From Vibrio atypicus (GTDB lineage: Bacteria > Pseudomonadota > Gammaproteobacteria > Enterobacterales > Vibrionaceae): a DNA stretch of 64,000 bases. The translations under genes were made by a program, and so were the position numbers. The stretch is from positions 419,831 through 483,830 of the forward strand of contig NZ_BLID01000002.1 of NCBI RefSeq assembly GCF_009811315.1, given 5' to 3'. The notes under the pieces were generated by a model. It saw nothing but the letters and a program-made list of their open reading frames with translations, was not told where the DNA came from and ran no database searches. Shown piece after piece: positions 28,189 to 37,947 of this stretch; the first letter of the stretch is position 1, and each line of letters opens with the position of its first letter.

Positions 28189-28800
28189 ATGAAAATTTAC
28201 CAAACAGCGATGACTCCAAGTTGTCGACGCGTCTCTATTTTTCTCAAAGAGCTACAGGTTGAAGTGCCTAGAGAAGAATTGAACGTTAGAGCGGGGAATA
28301 ACTTAACCGATGAGTTTGCTGCGAAATCGGTGAATGGCCGTGTGCCATTGTTAGAGCTTGATGACGGTACAACGATTTGCGAAAGCGTTGCGATTTGCCG
28401 CTATTTTGATGAAATCACAAAGAGTGACAAAGGCTTATTCGGCACAAGTGCAAAAGAGAAAGCGGATGTCGAAATGTGGCATCGCGTGGTTGAGTTTCAA
28501 GGCCTATATGTAGGTTTTCAGGCATTTAGAAATCTAACCTCAATTTACAGCGATCGTGAAACTTGTGTCTATGACTGGGGTGTTGAATCAAAAGAGCGCT
28601 TGGTCCAATTTTTACCACAACTAGAACAGCGTTTAGCTGAGAGTGACTATGTTGCATCTTCACGTTTTACTATTGTCGATATCACTACTTTTATTTTGAT
28701 TGGCTTTGCTCAAAATGGTTTAGAAATAGAAGTATTGCCGGCATATCCTAATATCAATCGATGGTTTGACTTAGTCTCTTCTCGACCGAGCTTCCAATAG
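28189..28800 (+). CDS. glutathione S-transferase family protein
   Basis: 203 residues. The N-terminal thioredoxin-like domain reads MKIYQTAMTPSCRRVSIFLKE, with Ser 11-Cys 12 at the usual catalytic position, then NGRVPLLELDDGTTICESVAICRYFDE; the VP and ES residues are the glutathione gamma-glutamyl contacts. An all-helical C-terminal domain follows (ADVEMWHRVVEFQ, TIVDITTFI). The substrate is unknown. AAGGA lies about eight bases before the ATG. Monocistronic, with no clear terminator before the next gene. Confidence 0.92.
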   Translation: MKIYQTAMTPSCRRVSIFLKELQVEVPREELNVRAGNNLTDEFAAKSVNGRVPLLELDDGTTICESVAICRYFDEITKSDKGLFGTSAKEKADVEMWHRVVEFQGLYVGFQAFRNLTSIYSDRETCVYDWGVESKERLVQFLPQLEQRLAESDYVASSRFTIVDITTFILIGFAQNGLEIEVLPAYPNINRWFDLVSSRPSFQ

Positions 28801-28935
28801 CCAGTAAATCGTTACAAGTTACTTATGGGGTCAGCTTGCCATACGCCAATCTTGTATGCTTTTGTAAGCACTTTAGCCTACTTTAGATATTTATAGGTAT
28901 TATGGGTTTACTCACAATTGTATTGGCGTCGTACG

Positions 28936-29586
28936 ATGAATAAGAACTCGTTAGTTTTAACATTGTTATTTCTCTCTCTTCCTGCTTTTGCTTGGGCCGA
29001 ACCGGAGAAAAGAACAGCGCATGTCTTAGCTGAAGCAACAGGTGATCTTGATAAAGATGGAGTGGCTGAAAAAGTCGTCATTCTCGATTTGGGAACGCCT
29101 GTTGAATCTAGCTCTGAACGCTATGTGTTAATCTATAAAAAAAATAAAGATAACTGGCAATTATGGAAACATATCAAAGGGGGTATCCTCGGGCCCAATG
29201 ATGGCGGCGCTATGGGTGACCCCTTTTGGGATCTGAAGGTTTCTCGTGGTTCATTGGTGATCGAACACTTCGGTGGCTCATCTCAGAAGTGGCAAGATAT
29301 TCATCGTTTCCGTTACAATTCGCAAGACGACTATTTTGAGTTAATTGGTGCTACGGTCAGTTATGGGGCGAATATGGGATGTGGTGGTTATACCTTGGAC
29401 TACAATCTGCTCACAGGTAAAGCCATCTATCAGACTCACAATAACTATTGTTCAGATGAGGACGCAGCGAAGAGTGAGAGCACAGAGCTCAAATTGCCCA
29501 ACGACAAAAGACATCAACTGCAAGGCTATGGGCCGGGTATGAATGTTATCGTTTTGCCTGATTCAAACAAATCTATTTACTACTAG
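28936..29586 (+). CDS. exported protein of unknown function
   Basis: 216 residues from the ATG at 28936 (an upstream in-frame TTG at 28918 would spoil the signal peptide). The signal peptide MNKNSLVLTLLFLSLPAFAWA is followed by a mature domain containing TGDLDKDGVAEKVVILDLG, a DxDxDG calcium-binding-like loop as found in FG-GAP/VCBS-type propeller repeats, though only one copy is seen. The mature protein contains a pair of Cys residues (GCGGY and NYCSDED). The small lipoprotein gene follows after eight bases, so the two form an operon. Confidence 0.75.
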   Translation: MNKNSLVLTLLFLSLPAFAWAEPEKRTAHVLAEATGDLDKDGVAEKVVILDLGTPVESSSERYVLIYKKNKDNWQLWKHIKGGILGPNDGGAMGDPFWDLKVSRGSLVIEHFGGSSQKWQDIHRFRYNSQDDYFELIGATVSYGANMGCGGYTLDYNLLTGKAIYQTHNNYCSDEDAAKSESTELKLPNDKRHQLQGYGPGMNVIVLPDSNKSIYY

Positions 29587-29594
29587 GCAAAGGT

Positions 29595-29873
29595 ATGAAC
29601 ATCAGATTTATTGGTTTAGTTTGTATCGGTATTAGTATTGCAGGTTGCGGTATTGAGATTAAAAAAGAGTGTGATCAGTGGGCAACAGATGCTGAACAGG
29701 TTATGCAATATCGCCAGCAGGGTTTAGCTCCTACCAACACACTATTTGAAAAATTTGACAAAGAGTTAGTCGAACAAGCTTACCTTGTTCCGCTAATGGA
29801 GACAGAACAATTGCGCTTGATGGCAATCAGCAAGTTCAAATTAAATCGTCTGACGGTGTGTGAGAACTCGTAA
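29595..29873 (+). CDS. small lipoprotein
   Basis: 92 residues with a lipoprotein signal MNIRFIGLVCIGISIAGC, lipidation Cys at residue 18 in IAGC. The remaining 74 residues are helical and charged, with two further Cys residues (KECDQW and TVCENS) that could form a disulphide. The eight-base gap from the upstream exported protein suggests joint expression and a periplasmic partnership. Family not recognised. AAAGGT precedes the ATG closely. Confidence 0.72.
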   Translation: MNIRFIGLVCIGISIAGCGIEIKKECDQWATDAEQVMQYRQQGLAPTNTLFEKFDKELVEQAYLVPLMETEQLRLMAISKFKLNRLTVCENS

Positions 29874-29904
29874 ACGACGATAGCAGCTTGAGATATGTTG
29901 GAAT

Positions 29905-29936
29905 AAAAAGCCGAAGTTTAATGACTTCGGCTTTTT
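29905..29936. terminator. bidirectional terminator, lipoprotein gene / cydDC
   Basis: The stem AAAAAGCCGAAGT/ACTTCGGCTTTTT is flanked by T or A runs, between convergent units. Confidence 0.94.
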
Positions 29937-29948
29937 TGTGCTTAATGA

Positions 29949-31670
29949 TTAAAGAGTCTGATTTAACTCGTAGTAACGACCGTGTTGGGAAATGAGCTCT
30001 TGATGGCTACCGTGCTCGACGATTTCACCTTGCTCAATTAGACAGATGGAATCCATTTTGTCTAAGTTAACTAAGCGATGAGTAATAAACAGCACGGTTT
30101 TACCTTCGAAGTGATCTTCAAACAGCTGCATGATTTGCTGTTCTGTTTGTTTATCCAAACCTTCTGTCGGTTCATCGAGCAGTAGAATCGGTGCGTTATG
30201 CAGTAGTGCTCGAGCAATACCGATACGACGCTTTTCACCACCAGAAAGCTGACGACCCCCGTCACCAAGCCAAGTATCTAACCCGGTGTCTTCAAGTAGT
30301 TTCTCTAAACCAACTTTAGTGAGTGTTGCAGCAAGAACACTATCCTCTGCTTCAGGAGAGGCCATGAGCAGGTTGTCTCTTAGCGAGCCGTTGAGAATAT
30401 CGACGCGTTGGCTAACCACGCTAATCGCTTCGCGCAATTGGCTCTCACTCCAATGAGAAATGGGCTGGCCAGCGAGTTTGATCTCCCCTTGTTGGACATC
30501 CCAATAGCGATTCAGAAGTTGAAGTAATGTTGATTTACCAGAACCTGTTTGACCAACCACTGCAATTCTGTGCTTGGCAGGAATATGCAGGTTGATGTCT
30601 TTAACTACTTGCGCGTCACTGTCTGGGTAATGGAAACTCACACTATTGTATTCAATCGAATATTGCTCGTCGTGATTAATCTTTTGTTCTGGGAACTGTA
30701 CATCGGGTTCAGAGAGAATAATGTCATTAAGCCTGCGAGCAGAGGTAAGTGTCTGGCCTAAATGCTGGAAAGCACCGGCAATCGGCATCAAGAGTTCTAC
30801 GCTGGCCATGGTTGCAAATACGACTAAAGCAATCATGGGATCTGGCATGTTTCCACCTACACCATCTGCTGCGAGCCATAGCATTAAAGCGATAGTCCAG
30901 CCGTTTGCCAACATCAATAATGCCTGCGCTAAACCCGCAAAATGAGCATTGAACATCTGATTCTTAAGCAAACGCTCTTGCGTATTCAGAATAGCATTAC
31001 GATAGCGTTCTTCTGCACCGAATAGAGTCAGCTCACTGTAACCTTGTAACCAATCTAATGTGGTAATGCGCAAGTCAGCTTTGTTTTGGGTTAGCTCGCT
31101 ACCGTTACGTTTACCTAATTTGTAGAAAAGTACCGGCCAACTAAGAAGCAGAACAAATAGGATGGCACCAAGTGTTAGACCAAGATCTGTATCAAACCAG
31201 CAAATAAGAGCTGTCAGACCAGCAATACCGAGTGAACCCACCACCATAGGACTCACAAGTCTTAAGTAAACATGATCCATTGCGTCGATGTCTGCCACTA
31301 GACGGTTCAATAGATCGGCATCGCGTAAGTTAGACACTCGCCCTGGGATCAAAGGCGCTAGCTTAGAGAAAAAGAAAATACGCAGATCGGTAAGCAGTTT
31401 GAAGGTCGCATTATGGCTAACAACACGTTCGCCCCAGCGGCCAGCGGTTCTGCCCATCGCAAAACCACGCACAAATGCGCCAGGCAACATGTAGTTAAAC
31501 GTTTCGCGAGCAATTGTTAAACCCGCAACAGCCGCAGCTGAGAGAAACCACCCTGATAAAGTTAATAGACCAATGGACGCAGCTAGGGTTAGGAAAGCTA
31601 GCAGCATACCTAGAGATAAACCAAACCAGTGCTTCTTATACAGTTTTAGATAAGGGAGTAACTCACGCAT
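29949..31670 (-). CDS. cydC: cysteine/glutathione ABC exporter, subunit CydC
   Basis: 573 residues, matching E. coli CydC. An N-terminal six-helix exporter domain precedes the ATPase: Walker A GQTGSGKST (about 365), signature LSGGEKRRIGIARAL and Walker B ILLLDEPTEGLD. CydDC exports reduced thiols to the periplasm and is needed for assembly of cytochrome bd oxidase and c-type cytochromes. Its start overlaps the cydD stop by eight bases. The unit ends at the terminator at 29905. Confidence 0.96.
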   Translation of the reverse strand: MRELLPYLKLYKKHWFGLSLGMLLAFLTLAASIGLLTLSGWFLSAAAVAGLTIARETFNYMLPGAFVRGFAMGRTAGRWGERVVSHNATFKLLTDLRIFFFSKLAPLIPGRVSNLRDADLLNRLVADIDAMDHVYLRLVSPMVVGSLGIAGLTALICWFDTDLGLTLGAILFVLLLSWPVLFYKLGKRNGSELTQNKADLRITTLDWLQGYSELTLFGAEERYRNAILNTQERLLKNQMFNAHFAGLAQALLMLANGWTIALMLWLAADGVGGNMPDPMIALVVFATMASVELLMPIAGAFQHLGQTLTSARRLNDIILSEPDVQFPEQKINHDEQYSIEYNSVSFHYPDSDAQVVKDINLHIPAKHRIAVVGQTGSGKSTLLQLLNRYWDVQQGEIKLAGQPISHWSESQLREAISVVSQRVDILNGSLRDNLLMASPEAEDSVLAATLTKVGLEKLLEDTGLDTWLGDGGRQLSGGEKRRIGIARALLHNAPILLLDEPTEGLDKQTEQQIMQLFEDHFEGKTVLFITHRLVNLDKMDSICLIEQGEIVEHGSHQELISQHGRYYELNQTL

Positions 31671-33447
31671 CTAGATTCCCCTTATTGGCTTGGTTTAGCG
31701 ATTGGTTCGCTTGGTGCATCTGTTTAAATAAACCTTCTTGTTGTGACAATTCGCTAAAAGGACCAGCTTGAACCAGTTGTCCGTTCTCCATGACCAAAAT
31801 GCGTTCAACATTCTGTAGTGGCGAGAGCTGGTGTGTCACCATCAAGGTTGTTTTGCCGTTAACTTGTCCTGACAGCCCATCCATTACTAACCGCTCACTG
31901 CGCGCATCTAAACTCGCGGTAGGTTCATCTAATAACCAGAACTTACCGTCTTGTACCATTGCACGTGCAAGAGCAAGTCGCTGAGCTTGTCCTACAGATA
32001 AGCCGCTTGAACGGTCAGAAATTTGATAATCAAGGCCATGATTTCCGACAAACTCAGCAGAGTAGGACTCTTTCAAAGCTTTTTCGATAATTTCATCGCT
32101 GACGTTATCTTTGCCAAGTGTAATGTTGTCACGAATTGAACCGTGCAGTAGCAAGGGGTTTTGTCCAACCCAACTAATGTGCTGACGCCAGTTTGCTAAA
32201 TCCAATTCGGTACGTTCAACGCCATTGATAGAGAGTGAGCCTTGGTATGGCAAGAAGCCTAAAATCGCATTAATAAGGCTGGTTTTGCCTGCGCCACTTG
32301 GACCAACAAGCGCTGTGGTTTCTTTGGCGTTTAACTCGAAGCTAATTGGGCCAAGAAGTTTAGTTCCTTCCGGTGAATAGACTTCTAAGTCAATCGCGCG
32401 AATCGTTACGTCATCTTCAGGTAACGTTTGATCACCTGAACGAACAGTACTGACATCCGTTTCTAAGAATTCAACAATGCTTTCTGCTGCACCGACTGCT
32501 TGCTGTTTGGCGTGATAGAAGGTACCAAGGTCGCGCAGTGGTTGGTAAAACTCAGGCGCGAGAATCAGGATAAATAGGCCAGAAAACAGCGTAACACCAG
32601 CGCCATAATCACCAAAGTTAAGCTCACCGATAAAAGCGAAACCAAAGTAAACGGCGGTCAATGCGATAGAAATTGAAGTGAAAAACTCAAGGACTGCAGA
32701 AGATAAGAAAGCTATTTTCAAAACGTCCATGGTGCGGGTACGAAACACTTCAGATGCACCGCGCATTATTTCGGTTTCTGCTTTGGTGCGATCAAATAGA
32801 CGAATGGTAGTCATCGACTGAAGACGGTCATAGAAATGACCAGAAAGGCGTTGCAGTGCTTTGAAGTTTTTACGGTTTGCATCTGCGGCTTTCATGCCAA
32901 CCAGAGCCATAAATAATGGGACGAGTGGTGCGGTAAGTAGGAAGATTAAGCCCGCAGCCCAGTTTACTGGGAACACGACGATGAGGATGACAAAAGGCAC
33001 CAAAATGGACAGAGACATTTGCGGCAGATAACGCGCGAAGAAGTCGTGCATGTCCTCAACTTGTTCAAGTAGCAAAGTCGCCCAAGAACCGGCAGGTTTG
33101 CCTTTGATATAAGCAGGACCGAGTTCACGTAACTTATCGAGAATGAGCTGGCGAATATAGATACGAATTTGCTCTCCACAACGATAGCCGGCAACTTCTC
33201 TTCCCCATGAGCAAAGAGCGCGGATAGCGATGGTTACAGCAAGGCCAATGAAGTAGGGCACTAACTCATATTTGTCGGCTTGTTCGATAATGAGAGAGTG
33301 GAGAATAGTGGCGAGCAAGGCCGCTTGACCCAACAATAACACGCTTGAAAATACGCCTAGGCCAACTGCAATCATCAACCAGCGCTTTGCCAGTTTACTC
33401 TGCTGTTTGAGCCACTTATTCAAGCTGCTTTGTTTCTTTTTATCCAT
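31663..33447 (-). CDS. cydD: cysteine/glutathione ABC exporter, subunit CydD
   Basis: 594 residues (E. coli CydD is 588). Six membrane segments and the motif RCGEQIRIYIRQLI typical of the half-transporter precede the ATPase with Walker A GPSGAGKTS (about 393), signature LSVGQAQRLALARAM and Walker B FWLLDEPTASLD. First gene of the cydDC operon. A Fur-like box lies immediately upstream (33456-33474). No strong ribosome-binding site is visible before the ATG at 33447. Confidence 0.96.
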   Translation of the reverse strand: MDKKKQSSLNKWLKQQSKLAKRWLMIAVGLGVFSSVLLLGQAALLATILHSLIIEQADKYELVPYFIGLAVTIAIRALCSWGREVAGYRCGEQIRIYIRQLILDKLRELGPAYIKGKPAGSWATLLLEQVEDMHDFFARYLPQMSLSILVPFVILIVVFPVNWAAGLIFLLTAPLVPLFMALVGMKAADANRKNFKALQRLSGHFYDRLQSMTTIRLFDRTKAETEIMRGASEVFRTRTMDVLKIAFLSSAVLEFFTSISIALTAVYFGFAFIGELNFGDYGAGVTLFSGLFILILAPEFYQPLRDLGTFYHAKQQAVGAAESIVEFLETDVSTVRSGDQTLPEDDVTIRAIDLEVYSPEGTKLLGPISFELNAKETTALVGPSGAGKTSLINAILGFLPYQGSLSINGVERTELDLANWRQHISWVGQNPLLLHGSIRDNITLGKDNVSDEIIEKALKESYSAEFVGNHGLDYQISDRSSGLSVGQAQRLALARAMVQDGKFWLLDEPTASLDARSERLVMDGLSGQVNGKTTLMVTHQLSPLQNVERILVMENGQLVQAGPFSELSQQEGLFKQMHQANQSLNQANKGNLDA

Positions 33448-33455
33448 TGTGAAGG

Positions 33456-33474
33456 CTTAATGATAATTATTATT
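33456..33474 (-). promoter_or_regulatory. Fur-like operator upstream of cydD
   Basis: The plus-strand 19-mer reads CTTAATGATAATTATTATT and matches 15 of 19 positions of the GATAATGATAATCATTATC Fur consensus. It ends nine bases before the cydD start, inside the leader or promoter. Match counted by hand; AT-rich sequence makes chance matches more likely. Confidence 0.55.
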
Positions 33475-33496
33475 ACAATTCGAGCTGCGCATTATA

Positions 33497-33529
33497 CAAA
33501 AGAAAGCCCCACGGGAATACCGCAGGGCT
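33497..33529 (-). terminator. intrinsic terminator after trxB
   Basis: On the minus strand a long stem AGCCCTGCGG.../...CCCGTGGGGCT (33505-33529) is followed by TTCTTTTGT. Confidence 0.88.
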
Positions 33530-33576
33530 ATAAGGATTTGAGCTAAAAATGAAAAATATTATTTTACTACTGTAAA

Positions 33577-34932
<1,356 letters not shown>

Positions 34933-35589
34933 ATGCTACATACTCGCGAAACAACGCTACAGCTAACGAAACTCAGTGATAATGCTATTGCTCAGTTAGC
35001 GCCTTCATTCACTAAATTACCTAACACTGAGCATGCGGACGGTCAATATCGCTTGCGCCGTTACTCGGTCGTTGCATTTGAGAACGGAAAAGTTATCGAT
35101 CTTAATAAAAATGAATTTATGCAGACAGATGATATAAATCGTTTCCAAGGTAATGTCGTGCGTCAATTTGAACCGATTGAGACAAGTACGCTTGAAAGTG
35201 AAGGTATGCGCGAGATTTGTGAAGTGTTTGCTCAGTCAAATGGGCTAAATAACGGGCAAGAAATTGAAATTCATCAAATACGCATTTCGGCGATTTATGA
35301 TGAAACTCAAGTCGCGCCAGAAGGTGTGCATCAAGATGGTTTCAAACATATCGCTCTGATCGGTATGGGGCGTCACAATATTGAAGGTGGCGATATCATG
35401 CTTTACAACAGCTTCAATGAAGCGCCGTTTTTCCGTAAGACTTTACAAAGTGGTGAAGTGGCGATGCTAGCTGACAATAAGCTTTGGCATAACGCAACTC
35501 CTATTCGTTCTGTGATTGATGGCCAGGCTGGTCACATGGATGTGTTTGTATTAACGGCAAAGGAAGCGGTGAATGAACTTCACTCCTAA
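34933..35589 (+). CDS. 2-oxoglutarate/Fe(II)-dependent dioxygenase family protein
   Basis: 218 residues. Three tandem ATG codons follow AAGGAG; the third (34933) has the right six-base spacing. The sequence resembles the 2OG-Fe dioxygenase family that includes the Bacillus L-isoleucine 4-dioxygenase: YRLRRYSVVAFENG, HQIRISAIY, then the iron ligand pair in PEGVHQDGFKH (about 131-141) and LWHNATPI (about 185) with the 2OG-binding Arg-type segment after it. It probably hydroxylates a free amino acid. It overlaps the next gene by 17 bases. Confidence 0.82.
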   Translation: MLHTRETTLQLTKLSDNAIAQLAPSFTKLPNTEHADGQYRLRRYSVVAFENGKVIDLNKNEFMQTDDINRFQGNVVRQFEPIETSTLESEGMREICEVFAQSNGLNNGQEIEIHQIRISAIYDETQVAPEGVHQDGFKHIALIGMGRHNIEGGDIMLYNSFNEAPFFRKTLQSGEVAMLADNKLWHNATPIRSVIDGQAGHMDVFVLTAKEAVNELHS

Positions 35590-36808
35590 TTTAGTGCGAT
35601 CGCAGTTCACTGCGCTCCAGCAGACTCATAACGATCTACCCGTGACTTTCCTTGATGGTCCTGGTGGTTCCCAAGTTCCTCAGTCTGTATTAGAAGCGAT
35701 GAACGCCTACCTTGGATTTTATAATTCGAATCTAGGTGGTCATTATTTCTCGAGTCAAAAAACAACAGGGCTTATGAAACAGGCTCGTGAGCACGCTGCG
35801 GCGTTGGTTAATGCTGAGTCGAGCGATAACATTGTGTTCGGTGCCAATATGACATCGCTGACTTTTCAGCTTAGCCGATCAATTAGTCGTGGTTGGCAGC
35901 AAGGTGACGAAGTTATAGTGACCTCACTCGACCATTACTCTAATGTTTCTAGCTGGCAGCAAGCAGCAGAAGACAAAGGGGCGCTTGTTCATCAGGCTCG
36001 TATAAATGAACGGGACTGCACCTTAGATGTTGAGCATCTTTTGTCACTTATCAACCCAAACACCAAGTTAGTCGCCTTAACCTATGCATCAAATACAACC
36101 GGTTCCATTGTGAATGTAAAACGAGTGGTTGATGCTGCGCACGCCGTAGGAGCAATGGTATATGTGGATGCGGTTCACTACGCGCCTCACCATTTAGTTG
36201 ACGTGCAGGGGTTAGGGTGTGATTTCCTTGCTTGTTCGGCATACAAGTTTTTTGGGCCTCATGTCGGTATAGCGTATATTGCGCCGAAATGGTTGCATAC
36301 CCTTCAACCTTACAAGGTCGAGCCAGCAACGAATGAAGGACCAGGGCGATTTGAAACAGGCACTCAGAGTTTTGAAGGATTAGCGGGCGTGATTGCTGCG
36401 GTAAAATATCTTGCGCAGTGGGGGAGAGACCAAGATTCTCTGCGTCAGAAATTGGTTGAGTCATACAAGCAGTTTAATCAACATGAAAGTGCGATTAGTG
36501 AAAGGTTCTTATCACGTTTGGCCGATTTAGAGGGCGTTGCTTTATGGGGAAGAACGGAAGCGGATAGTGAACTAAGAACCCCAACTTTCGCGTTGACTTT
36601 TGACAACCATACTCCAGAAGAGATCGCCAGAAAGCTGGGTGAGCGCAATATTTGTGTGTGGAATGGTCATTTTTATGCGTTGGGACTTGTTCGCCAGCTT
36701 GATATAGAGCAATCAGGTGGCGTCGTTAGAATTGGCTTCATGCACTACAATACGTTAGAAGAAGTTGACTTGTTGTTTGATGAATTAAAACGCATCATCA
36801 AGCCTTAA
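35573..36808 (+). CDS. class V aminotransferase / cysteine desulfurase-like PLP enzyme
   Basis: 411 residues of the NifS/CsdA-like fold I PLP family. FLDGPGGSQVPQSVLEAM opens the protein, DHYSNVSSWQQAA and VDAVHYAPH hold the PLP-ring Asp/His contacts, and CSAYKFFGPHVG (about residue 224) contains the PLP lysine. The catalytic cysteine loop of true desulfurases near position 330-360 is not evident, so it may be a lyase, epimerase or transaminase instead. The 17-base overlap with the dioxygenase gene shows tight coupling, suggesting that both act on the same amino acid. Confidence 0.85.
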   Translation: MNFTPNLVRSQFTALQQTHNDLPVTFLDGPGGSQVPQSVLEAMNAYLGFYNSNLGGHYFSSQKTTGLMKQAREHAAALVNAESSDNIVFGANMTSLTFQLSRSISRGWQQGDEVIVTSLDHYSNVSSWQQAAEDKGALVHQARINERDCTLDVEHLLSLINPNTKLVALTYASNTTGSIVNVKRVVDAAHAVGAMVYVDAVHYAPHHLVDVQGLGCDFLACSAYKFFGPHVGIAYIAPKWLHTLQPYKVEPATNEGPGRFETGTQSFEGLAGVIAAVKYLAQWGRDQDSLRQKLVESYKQFNQHESAISERFLSRLADLEGVALWGRTEADSELRTPTFALTFDNHTPEEIARKLGERNICVWNGHFYALGLVRQLDIEQSGGVVRIGFMHYNTLEEVDLLFDELKRIIKP

Positions 36809-36823
36809 TAGACTGCTTCGATG

Positions 36824-36853
36824 AAAGACCTCCTACTGAAAGGAGGTCTTTTT
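36824..36853. terminator. bidirectional terminator, PLP-enzyme gene / DUF2797 gene
   Basis: The stem AAAGACCTCC/GGAGGTCTTT with an eight-base loop is followed by TT, and on the other strand by TTTCATCG. Confidence 0.88.
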
Positions 36854-36856
36854 GCA

Positions 36857-37681
36857 TTACGCGCTTACTTCCACTTCGTAAGAAGTAAATTTACGAATAT
36901 TGATCACGCCTGTGTCAAAGATCATGTATTGCCCTTTGATACCCTGTAGAGTGCCTGTTACTTCAGGGTTTTTATCAAAGTTATGTGATGTGATTTTTAC
37001 AGGGTGCTCCAACACTGGGTAGCTGATCGGTGTTATTTCATTGCTTAGGACTTCAATGGCATCGTCACCAAATTGTGCTTTGATTTGTGCAATTTTCTCT
37101 TCAACCAAAGGCAAAAGTTCTTCAAATCGTTTAGCGAGATCCATTGGTTCGCCGTCACCTTTAAGCAAAGTTCGCCAGTTTGTCTTATCGGCGATATGTT
37201 TAGCTAACTCAACTTCAATTAAGCCAGAAATGTAGCGCGTTTTGACTTTAAAGATTGGAAGTCCTTGCGTTGCACCTTGATCAATCCAACGAGTTGGGAT
37301 CTGAGTGTGACGCGTGATGCCCACTTTTAAACTTGAGGTGTTAGATAGGTAGACAAAATGGTCCACCATACAGTTTTCTTCGCCCCATTGAGGTTCTCGG
37401 CATGTGCCTTGATCATAATGGCAAGTTTCTGGTTTCATAATACACATGTCGCAGCTAGCAAGTTTTTTCATACAAACGAAGCAGTGACCTTGTGAGTAAC
37501 TCTTTTTAGTTTTCTTACCGCATGAGCTACAAAAAATATTCCCAGTGTGCGTAAGTGTGATCGATTGACCAATGAAAGGTTTTAAATCAACCAGTTCATC
37601 ACCCACAGGAAGACGGTAATGGACATCTCCATCCAATGAAGCACGCATTTTGTTAAGCGTACCTTTCGCAATTAAAGACAT
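36857..37681 (-). CDS. DUF2797 protein with zinc-ribbon-like cysteines
   Basis: 274 residues from the ATG at 37681; the frame is open to a TTG at 37765, but MSLIAKGTLNKMRASLDG is the start expected of this family. Cysteine pairs CSSCGKK and CFVCMKKLASCDMC (about 43-75), with CHYDQGTC, suggest one or two structural zinc sites. The segment FVYLSNTSSLKVGITRHTQIPTRW has the GIY-YIG-like order of a beta hairpin, Gly and an Arg, so a nucleic-acid role is possible. The function of DUF2797 is not established. Convergent with the PLP-enzyme gene. Confidence 0.85.
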   Translation of the reverse strand: MSLIAKGTLNKMRASLDGDVHYRLPVGDELVDLKPFIGQSITLTHTGNIFCSSCGKKTKKSYSQGHCFVCMKKLASCDMCIMKPETCHYDQGTCREPQWGEENCMVDHFVYLSNTSSLKVGITRHTQIPTRWIDQGATQGLPIFKVKTRYISGLIEVELAKHIADKTNWRTLLKGDGEPMDLAKRFEELLPLVEEKIAQIKAQFGDDAIEVLSNEITPISYPVLEHPVKITSHNFDKNPEVTGTLQGIKGQYMIFDTGVINIRKFTSYEVEVSA

Positions 37682-37947
37682 GACAGTGCTCTTAGTTATA
37701 GTCGTAATTCCGTCGCTTTCTTGTTGAAGCAACTGTTCGGCGAGTATAGCAAAATCTTGATCCAATACTCTACGCCGTGTTTAGAGAAAAGCTGAGAGCA
37801 GTACGTTGAGTTACTACAGGGGTAATACTGTAACTTACAAGCTGTTTTTAGGATGCATATCAATTTTTTCATGAGTAATTGCTAATAAAAACGAGATAAA
37901 ATGGAACCAAAGTATTAGAATCATCAAAATGTCGTTCTGTAACTCGT

